64,000 bases of DNA from Desmodesmus armatus (taxonomy: Eukaryota; Chlorophyta; Chlorophyceae; Sphaeropleales; Scenedesmaceae). Under the pieces are notes generated by a model, which worked only from the letters and a program-made list of their open reading frames with translations, searched no databases and was not told the origin of the DNA. The position numbers and the translations under genes are program-made. The stretch is taken from assembly GCA_007449985.2 (NCBI GenBank), contig VIIQ02000051.1, forward strand, positions 248,001 through 312,000, read 5' to 3'. Positions 45,539 to 55,488 of the stretch are shown here, piece by piece. Every line of letters starts with the position of its first letter. Positions within the stretch are counted from its first letter, which is position 1.

Positions 45539-45800
45539 CTCTGCCCATACCAGTGGTAGCCTCTGCCCAGAGATACCCCTACCCACTACCCTCAAAGAAA
45601 AATCAGAAGCAGACACCGGCTTCTCCGCAGGCCATAGGCAACTGGGCTGCAGCTGCAAGCCTTGCGGCTACGCTTATCATGTGCAACACTTGGCAAGAAA
45701 GGTACCCCTGCACACAAGCAGCTTTATCATACAACACGCCGCCAGTCTCAACCAAGCACCATTGGTCATCGCCCCATGGTCACCTCACACTTTGAACCAG

Positions 45801-46957
45801 TCAAAACAAACCGTTGGCTATGTTGGCGCAAACGGCCATTTCAGCCAGGCTCGCACCCACAGGGGGCATATGCGCGGACAGACTCCGCCGCATGTTGATC
45901 TCGCTGCGTAATGCCAGCAGCGCTTGCATCTGTGCATCAAGTGCAGCATCCATTGCTGCCAGTTGATCCTGAACATAGCACCCATCCTGGCCAGGGCTCC
46001 CGCAGGAGTACACGCCTGCTGCAGGGGCCATGCTGACTGCTGTCCCTATTGGCAAACTGCTGCCGAGTGACACCTGCGACAGCTGCAACTGCAGCTGTAG
46101 CTGCAGCAGGTCATTGCCCACCAGCAGAGGCCCCTGGTCTGGGACCACGGCTTCTGTGAAGTGAAGGCCCATGCTGCTGCTGCAGCCAGCGAATGCCATG
46201 CTGGCAGGGGTCTGCCTCTGCAGCTGTGACAGCAGCAGGGCGTTGCTGAGGCTGTCTGCGGTCTGCATCTGCAAGCCCTCTGAAGTCACTGGCAGCACTG
46301 AGGGTGCTGCGGACAGGCCGACCAGCATGAGCTGCTGCACCTCAGGCTGAGCCTGACACTGCTGCTGCTGGGGCAAGCTACTGGGTGGTGCAAGCATACT
46401 GCCGACGGACAGCTGAGGCAGGAAGACGGCGGGCACTGGGCTGGTGCTAGGTGCAGCAGTGGTGAACACACCAAACTGCTGCTGGGGCACAAACCCTCCC
46501 AATGAAGGTGAGCCCTGGGCGACAGGAACCGCTGTGGTGGTGCTGACTGGACAACAGCGTCAGCGACACTGACACCCGAGCTGCTTGGGGGTTGCATGGT
46601 GCTGGCTGTGCTGGCGCCGTGCTGCATGTGCCAGGATGGCTGAGGCACTGGTGTGCCAAAAGGTGTGCCACACCTGCTGTGCTGGGCCTCTGCTGTTGCG
46701 AAAGGGGACATGCCAATGCCTACGTGTAGCACAGGGGACGCCACATCATCAACAATGCTGGAGGTGCTGCCTGTCAAGCTGCTGAGGCTGGTGTTGCTGG
46801 CACTGCCACCGCCAGCAGAGGGTGGACACAGCTCCTGGCGGCTTGACGGGGACGGTTGCCAGGGTTGCTCTGCTTGTGGGCGCTTGCAAGGACGCTGGGT
46901 TGCAGTAACACACCCGTCCCCTTGAAACCTGGACAGCAGCAGGTTCAACAGGGACAT
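45801..46957 (-). CDS. Low-complexity Ser/Gln-rich protein with unresolved frame break, function unknown
   Basis: The ATG at 46957 opens a frame (MSLLNLLLSRFQG..., then Ser/Pro-rich text such as SLSSLTGSTSS and GTPFGTPVPQPSW) that stays protein-like to about 46520. The same style of sequence then continues in another frame from about 46550 (VSTTTAVPVAQGSPSLGGF) to the stop at 45801. The second part has Gln/Leu tracts (LLQLQLQLQLSQVSL) and a terminal helix (LAAMDAALDAQMQALLALRSE). Either an intron whose length leaves remainder 2 on division by 3, or a one-base indel, is needed. One possible intron is 46515-46723 (GTAGGC donor, CCCAG acceptor), but it removes convincing coding text. The protein resembles the 40138-42026 product in composition and in a Leu-rich helix near its end, and the two could be distant paralogues. 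No known domain recognised. Confidence 0.55.
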
Positions 46958-46990
46958 TGAGTGAGTGGGGTCCCTGTGGTGCTGCGGGCG

Positions 46991-46991
<1 letters not shown>

Positions 46992-47029
<38 letters not shown>

Positions 47030-47031
47030 GG

Positions 47032-47064
<33 letters not shown>
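46992..47064. repeat. (GT)n microsatellite followed by a 32-base G run
   Basis: About 17 GT units (46992-47025) are followed by a short GC-rich link and then 32 consecutive G (47033-47064). The tract lies 35 bp upstream of the ATG of the minus-strand gene at 46957, where it would read as poly-C then (AC)n in the 5' leader or promoter. Run length is likely unstable or uncertain in assembly. Confidence 0.95.
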
Positions 47065-49253
47065 CTGGGACCATGGGTGTCACCCATGCGCCAATTCATG
47101 CCATTGAAGGTGCCGTCAGTCACACAGTTCGAGGCAATTCAACAGGGCCAAAACTGATGATGACACCCGAGGTCCCAGCTCAGGCAAGGTGTGAGTCACC
47201 GGGAGTATGACTCACATGTTGGTTTGGGGAGTGTGGCCCCCACCTGACCATCATACTTGCTTTCAAAAGCCATTTATACCTGTGACGGTCACAAATGGCA
47301 GCTGGTGAGCCTCAGATGTACTTCGCCCGGAGCTTGCTGTCGAACAAGCGAAAGGGTCCCTACCACTACTAGCGCACATACTCCACCACGCACCTGGGAT
47401 GACTTGCTAAGTTTTGTGTCTATGGAGACGTCGCTTGATGTGCCTGCAGAGCTTGTTTGCTGTTCTAGAAGTATGGATCCTCGAACTTTACTGAAGCGTC
47501 CAGTCGCCAGACGAAGGAAGCCGTGGTGCCTTGTTATGAGACCATAACTGCGGAAAATGGGTTGATGTCACGCAGCACGAGGTTTCGCTTCTTTGTCTGG
47601 CCTCTGGAGCTCGGGTTTCAGGGTTTCATGACTCACTGGGTAGACTTGACTTGGGTTGCCAAGAAGCCCCTTTACTTTAGTTCTGTTGGTGATGTACGTA
47701 CTCCAATCAAGAAATCATGTGCAAGGAAACCTCACTGACAGGTGACGAGGCATGATGGCCAGGCTGTTGAGTCATGACTTATGATTCATGACTCATGACG
47801 CCGGCTCAAAGAGCCGGCTGCCAAGCACAAATGAGCGAGGCATTTCCAGCAAAGAGACCTTGGCCAGCAGAGCAGAGCTGCTAACTGCTGTTCTGCTGTG
47901 TGCGTGGGTTGGCCGAAAACAACCAGCTGCCCTTTCCAGCCTGGCAGGCTGCAGCCTGGAATTGTGGCTGCCTAACAATCCAAACACACCCTGTGCTTGC
48001 GGCATCACCACTGACAGCAGCACCACCGCCACTGGTTGTGCTGCAGTGCATGTGTACCATATCCACAGCATGCACGGAGTGCCTTTGCACCATATCCCAA
48101 CATGCCACACCCTACATCCCGGCGTGCTCTGTTGCTGGAAGGCTGTGCCTGATCAGTCACAACAACAGTCACAACAACAGCCAGGACAACAGTCACAAGC
48201 TATGGCACAAGGCATCGTCATCAACATCTCTACTAAACCATTCCGTCAACCAGTCTGCAGCATACATGCAACACTGCCTGCCGCGGTCAGCGCAAAGGTC
48301 CAAAGGTCGAGGCCACCGCATGGGCGGCTGCAGCAGCGTTGTGGTGACCCGCTGATATGTCCATTCACCAACAACCACAGCCACTGATTGCAGCCCAGCT
48401 GTTGCTGTGAATTCCCTTGGTCATGGGGAGCAAGCAAGCGCGAAGCAAGCAGCAGCGACATCATGGTGCGCGTCCAGGAGCAGCACCACACCGCACAGCA
48501 GCTCCAAGACCATCCTGGTCAGAACAACACCCAGTCAAAATGACAACGTGCTAGCAGTTCAGTTAGCCAAGCACGCCACCCACATGTCAGCAAAGCTGGA
48601 CATTCCTGTCTGAGCACCACGGCGGCAACAATGTTAGTGCACTCCCTACCCAGCAACATCCCAGAGTTTGGATGGTTGAGCAACAATGCCACCCATGCCA
48701 AGTTGGACGAGCGCAGCGGGCAGTAGGCAAGACAACAAAATACGGCCTACTTGGCCGTGGGGTACAAGCCAACAAGAAGGACACAAGACCACACAGCCAG
48801 GCCCGTACACCCACTGTCACAACCACCTAAGGACAGTACCCTCGGCAATGCTTCACAAACACACATGTGCAGGATCAGCTGTATGAAGGCTGCCAGCACA
48901 CTGTGTCAGCACAGCCACCCTGCACAATGCTCAGCTGGCATAGCCTGCCTACGCCCCAGGCACGCATGTCTAACTGTCCCAGCACAAGCACCACCGAAGT
49001 ATTACTACTGTTAACCAGTAGCAGCATCGCAGCTGCAGGAGGCAAGAGCAAAACATGTGCTGGTCTGGAGCACATCCTGCACACTGGCTACCCCCAACAC
49101 TGTGTTCCCTGTTGTCTTGAAAGCACAGCTGCACGAGCCCCGCTACCATGATACTGTGCGCCGCACATGATGATTGTGCACATTGCACACCTCCACAGGT
49201 GTCAGCCACGGGCCATTGTATCATGTGAAGAACTCTGCCAAAGCTGCTAGCTC
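47065..49253. other. Spacer upstream of the 46.9 kb gene, no gene seen
   Basis: Short frames only, with no domain on either strand. It contains a perfect hairpin at 47800-47818 flanked by a series of ATGACT/ATGATT-type near-palindromic words, and the 3' flank of the CTR3-like gene. Confidence 0.5.
47800..47818. repeat. GC-rich hairpin GCCGGCTC-AAA-GAGCCGGC
   Basis: Two perfect 8-bp arms around AAA. It follows a stretch of imperfect dyads (GTCATGACTTATGATTCATG). It resembles a terminator hairpin in form, but no gene on either strand ends near it. Confidence 0.85.
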
Positions 49254-52200
49254 TTACAACACCAGCACCGCAGCAGCAGCTCCTAGTGCTAGAAGCATCA
49301 AGCTGTTACATGCAGCAGTAGCAGCACTCTTGGCAGGTGCACTGGCCTGCTTGGAGTCTGCATCAGCACCCTTGTTCTTCAGGACACTGTCGGCTGCCTT
49401 CTTTGCTGCATCACTGTAGTCCTTGCAGAACACCAGAGTGCTGTCGGCACGGCACATGTTGTGGTACTCAACACACTGCGGCAGGCCTACGGTCAGCAGG
49501 AGTAGCAGCAAGTAGCACAAGAAACGAAGGGGCAGGCAACAAACACCAGTCAGCAGAGGATCAGCCAAAGTACAAGTCAAGCTTGTGCTGCAAGTCAGGT
49601 TGTGACGACAACATGGTGATTCATCACCGACAGGGCGCAGTGTGACAGTGAACAAGCACGGCCATCGTGTGCATGCGCCTTGCAAGGCTGCACGCTGCAA
49701 ACAGCCTTTCAAACAAGCCGACAGCACCATGCAGCATGTGCCCTGCACACCCGGGGTCCCCGCTGATCTGACTTGCCGCCCCACTTACTTGGGTCAGCAC
49801 CACACAGGCCGCTGTACACTGCCAGCAAATCGCAGTTGGCCCACATCTTGCCAGACTCCCACGCAGGCATGCAGTCAGCACAGCCAGCACCAGTAGGCTT
49901 GGCCTCACAGATAGCCCGCACCTGCAGGCACAGCATGTTGGAAGCAAGCCGTGGCTGGTCAGAGTCATGGCACTCTGCAGCAGTACTCAACATGACACAT
50001 GGCAACCGCCAAAGCAAACAACAAGGCTGGCAGGCCCCTGTTCGGCAGTGCCCAGCCAACGTGACGCAGCAGAACCCGCCCAGGCGCCGGAGCCCCTGCA
50101 TGTGGGTGAACTACACAGCTGGGCTGTTTGTCTGAGGGCGTGCGCTCCACCTGACCCCAAGGGGACACACAAACCACACACAGCACTCCTGCCCTGATGT
50201 TTCTGGAAAAAATCAAGTCAATGTTTGACTATCCTGTCCGAACCGCCATGTTGTGTAAAGAAAGCACATCCTCTGTCAGCACACCTGCCTCCACTTGCTG
50301 GCAGGTAACAGCCCTTGCAGATCACATCACCAGCACATGTGCACACCGGCAACGTAACACTTGCTGCAACAAGTCACGTGTGCGCGCTTCGCGCCTGCTG
50401 TTCACTGCTGCTGCAAAGGCATGCACGCCGTTCAGGCCAACACATGTGGCCAGCACACCTCAGTCTGTCAGTGAGCATACCGAGGGGCCTGCCGCCCTAC
50501 CCACCTGCGCGTTCACAGCCTTTGTGGTGGGCAGGGCTGAGACACCTGTCAGCTTGCACTTGGCAACCTGCAGCAGGAGCAGGAAGCATGACTCAGAAAC
50601 TATGAGTCACTACATAGCATGTCTGCCGCTCATACGTTTGCCCTGCCTGCCTGCTGCTGTCCCTGTGCTGTTGCTGGTGTGTACGGGTGACAACCCACTG
50701 ATGCACTGCTACCTGGCTGCAGGACTGTGCATGCCAGCGCTGGCAAAGACCAACAAGGACAAGTGGGGACGATAGCTGAACCACAGCCAGCATGCACCCA
50801 CAAAGCCTGCAGGAGCCGCACATGTGGGCTGCACACAGCAGCCAGAGGTCTCATGGCCGGAGGGTGCTGCGCAAGAATCCCATCAATGTGATTGTTTACG
50901 TAATTGTTTTGGGTGGCCCCTCTCCTGGGTATGCCACATATCGCATGCATATGCGACACATCCTAGACTGTCCTGCAAAGATGAGGCGGCAGGTGGAGGT
51001 GGCCACAAGAAGTGCCAGAGTACTCACTGGTGAACCATCCACGCACATGCTCTTGAGGTTTTCACATCCTGCACTCGCAGACAGCAGACAGCAAACAGTC
51101 GAGGCGCAACACATCAGCATTCCAGTGCACAGCCAGGGCCTTAGTTCAAGACCACACCATGTGGGCTGTCAGTGCTGACTCATACCTGTGACTGCTAGCA
51201 GTGCACCTCGCTCCCTCTCAATGCCCGTTAGAGGGGCAGTGTAGGTGGCTCTTGTTGTCAGGCACCTCAGACATTCACCTGCACCTGGAGGCCGTTGCAT
51301 GCACATCAACAGATGGCCCTGCTCCTGACCTATGCTGAGCCAGCTGAAAGTGCTTTTGCTGCCCATGCAATAGCGCTTTTGCCTGCGTTTTAACAGACTG
51401 GTCCTCCACCCACCTCCCATCTTGCTCATGCCCGTGTCCAGTCTGCACACGGTAGCAACATGGTTGAACACCTTGCAGATGTCGGCATTACTGGCAGACA
51501 CCTTAGCTGCTCCAGGGCCAGTGGGGTTCCCGGTTGGTCCAGCACCCGCCTTGTCACAAGCCTTGTGCAAGCTGCAGCCTGCAGCAGCAGTCAGCAGAAG
51601 CAGCACCAGCAGCACAAGGATGCCATTGCAGCGTGTGCAGCATGGCGGCCATCGGGTTCTGACCAGGAGACATGCATGCAGGCAGGGGGCCAGCCCTGCT
51701 CTCTCCTGCTGCTATGCATGTGTGCATGTCCTCGACAAGCCAGCTAATTGCGCATGACGGCACCCAGCTGGATTTTATCGACCTGAGTCGGTCCACAGGG
51801 GCTGCATGGGCTAAAGAGTCGTGCTGTGCTCTGCTGTTGCCAACAGCTGCTAGCTGCGATAGCGGGGGAGGGGATCATGCTGTGGCGTGCTGTGCAGTGT
51901 GGTTGCAGTTGCTGTGAAGTAACAGAAGGCTGTGGGCTGAAAGTGAGGACGGACTGCCAGGCTGGTGGCAGGGGGCTGTTTACCTGTCATGAAACTCATA
52001 GCATTGCAAAGGCGAGTCAGGTCGTTTGCTGCGTTGGCATGGGGGTAGTCAAAGGTGCTGCAGTTGGCCTGCGTGGGTGCTGTGACGCAGGAGTCTGGCA
52101 CAGGCAGGGCCTTGGCCATCGTCATGTTGCCACCATGACCCATTGCTCCATGGCCCGTGGCAGCACCATGCCCGTTCTGGGCAGCTGGCCCCTTGGTCAT

Positions 52201-52473
52201 GGGACCAGCAGCACTATGGTCACCATCACCGGCAGCGTGGTCATGGCCAGCGTGATCATCCATCGTGCCATTCATTGTGCTGTTGCTTTTGGGGGCAGCC
52301 TTGGGCTGCACACAGGACAGAAGTTATCACAGCAACAGCAGGCAGCAGAAAGTTGCGGACTGGTTTCGCAGAAGCATCGGCAGTGCGGGGAGGTTGCCAC
52401 AGCTCTACAAACGTACCTGAGCCACAGTAGCGACCACCACAGCCGTCAACAGCAGAAGTCTGAGGGAGACCAT
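49254..52473 (-). CDS. CTR3-like copper-family protein: secreted, Cys-Met motif, no transporter domain, probable GPI anchor
   Basis: Model: complement(join(49254..49486, 49789..49921, 50505..50567, 51028..51068, 51414..51578, 51984..52305, 52417..52473)), 337 aa, all phases consistent. Residues 1-19 (MVSLRLLLLTAVVVATVAQ) form a signal peptide. Residues 20-90 are His/Met/Gly/Asn-rich (HAGHDHAAGDGDH, GHGAMGHGGNMTM), typical of copper binding. Then come Cys-rich modules. One, C-NA-M-SF-M-TG-C-SLHKA-C, exactly fits the CxxMxxMxxC-x5/6-C motif described for green-algal CTR copper transporters. A second, MSKMGGCENLKSMC, fits it partly. No CTR membrane helices follow. The protein ends in a small-residue stretch and a hydrophobic tail (AACNSLMLLALGAAAAVLVL), like a GPI-attachment signal. 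Chlamydomonas CTR3 is likewise a CTR relative without membrane helices. By inference it is a surface copper-binding or delivery protein. Introns interrupt both Cys-Met modules. Confidence 0.82.
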
Positions 52474-52546
52474 TTTGATCCTGCCGTGGAGATTGACTTG
52501 ACGGCGCTGCGCAGCACCTTACTGACCGTTGCAGATAAATTGCAAC

Positions 52547-52615
52547 GTACTTGGCTCCCTTGGTGTCCTTTGTGATTCAGTTGTCCCCTTGCCGATGCTT
52601 GCAGTAAACCGGTAC
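52547..52615. promoter_or_regulatory. Two GTAC cores upstream of the CTR3-like gene, candidate copper-response elements
   Basis: GTAC occurs at 52547-52550 and 52612-52615, about 75 and 140 bp upstream of the minus-strand ATG at 52473. GTAC is the core of the copper-response element bound by the SBP-domain regulator CRR1 in Chlamydomonas, which controls CTR genes. A 4-bp word is expected often by chance, so this rests on gene context. Further GTACs occur near 53004 and beyond. Confidence 0.35.
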
Positions 52616-53718
52616 ACACTACCTGATAACAGTGCAAGTTTGGGTTGGCGTGCTCTTGTGCATAGGCTGCAAATCACAGCTCACATTCTTGCACTTGGAA
52701 GCGCGTTCTGCTGCGTCACGAGCAGCCTGATCACGTCTTTAGTTGTTCAAAGCTTGCCAGGCTGGCCACCAGTCACATCTCAACACACCTGCAGTGCTGG
52801 TGCGCAGTCGCGGTTGTCCAGCATATCAACCCACTCAACTTGCTTACATTCGGGGAACAGCCATCTGCCACACACCGCACGCTGCCGTGCGCCACTTCCA
52901 CATTCACTACAATGCTGCACATCAGCACAATGCCTCAGACATGGCACCAGAACACCTCAAGTTGTTAAGTGCAACTCAGTTGCATGTGCAACGCAGTTGA
53001 ACTGTACATGCAGACGCTGGTGCACAGCCGTCATGACACATGGCATGCGCAAGCCCCGTGCCATTGCCTGTAAAGCCCGCCACCTTTGGCAGCTACCTGA
53101 CAAATTCTCCTGCACAGAGATATCCACCCCAGCAGCGGAGGCTAGTACTCAACGTATGCACAGCACAAGAGCACCTGCATGGTGCATCCACTGTGCTTCT
53201 TGCTCATCCCTGATCGATCAGGGATGACATCAGGAAAGACCCGGCATGCCCCTCTCGACACAATAGACAGGCCAAAATGTAGCACTGTGTGATGGTGGGA
53301 ACTGCACATGCGCTGTGCATGCTGTCACACAGTTGCTGAGCTCTACAGGACAGAGCGGTCTACAGAATAGACGTCAGCCACCACCACGAAACCCATACTA
53401 TAAACTGAACCATGCACACACATGTGTTGCTAATCATGTGCTCCAAAACCATCATGGTGTGGCACACGTTCGATCGATAAGTGGCCTCAACAGCTGCTCA
53501 AAAGCACCCAAATATTGTATAGCCTGATCAGCACCGTTATACAGTCTATACATGCACCAGCACACACACTGACTCCCAGGCAGCCTTGAGGTACAATCTG
53601 AACATTGTTGACCATGTACACTGCAGTTGAAGATGCACAACAATCATGGACAAAAACCAAAAAAAACATGCCGCCGCAGCGCTGGCCAACACAAGGCCAG
53701 CAGGATCCAACACTATGC
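52616..53718. other. Spacer between PP2C and CTR3-like genes
   Basis: No gene seen. Contains the 3' flank of the PP2C gene, the distal promoter of the CTR3-like gene and a 22-bp palindrome at 53205-53226. Confidence 0.5.
53205..53226. repeat. 22-bp perfect palindrome
   Basis: CATCCCTGATC followed directly by its reverse complement GATCAGGGATG. Located about 730 bp upstream of the CTR3-like start. Confidence 0.9.
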
Positions 53719-55488
53719 TCACATAAGCTGAAGCTTGCTGTTGGAACGCGGCACGCTGATGCCTCGGTCATGCAGCAGCACCACCACGACGGTGACGTTG
53801 TCATGCGTCTCAAGCCCCTTAGCTCGCTGCAGCAGCAGCTCCGCAACGCCCTCCGCTGTACCCCCCTTCGAGAACGCACTGCGCGCGGGGTGCACGTAGT
53901 CGGCCGGCCCCAACTTATCCCAAGCGCCGTCCGACCCCACGATGAGGTAATCATCCGATTCTGAGAGCTGCCGTGTAGACACGTCCGGGGTGGCGATGTA
54001 TGCTGACTTGCTGCCGTCCGCATACTTGAGGTGCGCAGAGCCGATGCCGCGGGACAGCTTGATCTTGCCGTAGATGTACTCCTTGTCATGCAGGCTAATG
54101 GCATCTGGATCTGCATCACTGACGCGCTGCTGCTCGTTGGGACACTTTAGGGAGTGGTCCTGCGTGAGTGTGTGTGCGGTCGTTCCCGCCACCAGCACAG
54201 CCCTGCTATCACCTACGTTGGCGATGTGAAGCTTATCATCCACGAGCAGCACAGCACACAGCGTGCTGCCCGAGGCGGAGGGCTCCCCAGGACGTTCCCC
54301 AGGGCTCCAGCTTGCAAGCACCTCCTGCTCACACTGCTGCACGGCCGCTGACAGGGCTGCCTGGGGGTCAGCTGCGAGTGCTGCAGCACCTGCTGCTAGC
54401 AGGTGCTGCAGGAAATGGTCCTGCAGGTACTGAGCTGTTTGAGTGCCGTTGTGCCCGTCGAAGACTGCAAAGAGGCCTGCCCTGTGAGCGCCTGCAAAGG
54501 CCGGGTGCCCTGACAGGTCGACTGCAACATGCCTGTCCTCCATGTGTGCGTCAATCACCTGCTCAGCTGCTGACCCAAAGCTCCAACCGCACAGCCAGAA
54601 GGGCTGCTGCAGTGGTTGCTGCACGGGCTGCTGCTGCTGCTGCTGCTGGTGACCAGCTGCCTGCTGCTCCTGCTGCTGTACCAGGTCCTGTTCAAGCTGC
54701 TGCTGGTGGTGCTGCTGTAGCTGCTGTTGCTCAATAGCCTGGGCACTGTGCTGCTGTGCTGGAGGTGGTGCTAGTCCCACCTAGCAAAAGCAGAAGCACG
54801 CAAACAGACACACGGGGGGGGGGGGGGCAGCACACCCTACTGGTCAGCAGACCGCTCCAATACCCTAAACCTCTGCACCACCACATACCATTCTTTCTTG
54901 TTGCAACATGTTCATGTCCATCACCAAATTGGAGATAAAGAGCTGCTTTGTTGCTGCATCATCCATGGCCGTCACTGGGGTCAAGCCGCCAGCTCTGTGA
55001 GGCCTCAGGCAAGCAAGCAGCAGAGGGACTGAGAGGGGTACACCTCACTGCCTGAAGCATGCATGGCATGCTCAGCCCAACTGCATTGATGCATCTCACC
55101 CCAAACAACCACCAGCTTCCTACTACTGTCACAGCCTGCTTGAGCGCAACAAGGGGTGCACTGCAACTTTCTGCTCTTTCACACCCCTTTCACACCCCTT
55201 TCACACCCCTTGCTGCGCTCAAAGCACAACACCTGCCAGGCCCATTCCACACGCCTTTGCACTGGCTGTTGACCGCCCCTTTATGCGAGTGACCACTTGC
55301 CTCCACCCCAACCAGCTGCATGTGGTGGTGGTGACTCTGAACCCAACAGGAGCCTGTTAACGCCCCTGCTGGCCGGCCTTCATCCCTACTCATGCATTCC
55401 ATATCGCCTGCAGGATGTGACTGTGACGGTACCTCCTCACCTGCTCTGTCAAGGCAGCATCCATAGCCAGCAGGACCTCCCCTGACAT
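53719..55488 (-). CDS. PP2C-type (PPM family) Ser/Thr protein phosphatase
   Basis: Model: complement(join(53719..54780, 54889..54994, 55433..55488)), 407 aa. Metal-dependent phosphatase motifs occur in order: DAHMEDRH (metal and phosphate site), GLFAVFDGHNG (the family usually has DGHGG; Asn here is a mild variant), GSTLCAVLLVDDKLHIANVGDSRAVL, LTQDHSL, SRGIGS, DYLIVGSDGAWD and DNVTVVVV. The acidic metal ligands (ED, DG, SDG, DN) are all present. The N-terminus (MSGEVLLAMDAALTEQ, AMDDAATKQLFISNLVMDMN) is helical. It is joined by a Gln-rich tract of about 60 residues to the catalytic domain, which starts near residue 110. The domain cannot start at 54780, because that codon is GTG behind a splice acceptor; the two small upstream exons supply a Met and join in phase. 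No targeting peptide is evident. Substrates cannot be told from sequence. Confidence 0.9.

Larger units (their letters stand above)
42027..45800. other. Repeat-rich spacer between two low-complexity genes
   Basis: No gene supported. It contains a 19-base C run at 42521-42539, three 14-bp tandem units at 42851-42892, a small tandem at 43376-43482, a three-copy diverged repeat at 43830-44616 and a hairpin at 45510-45538. A plus-strand open frame at 44634-45059 (141 codons) has no recognisable domain and starts just after the repeat array. Confidence 0.6.

Noticed and set aside
47800..47818. Bacterial-type intrinsic terminator
   Set aside because: A GC hairpin is present but no U-tract and no gene ends there. 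The genome is eukaryotic.
54168..54737. 189-codon plus-strand frame
   Set aside because: Antisense to the PP2C catalytic exon, which has all family motifs.
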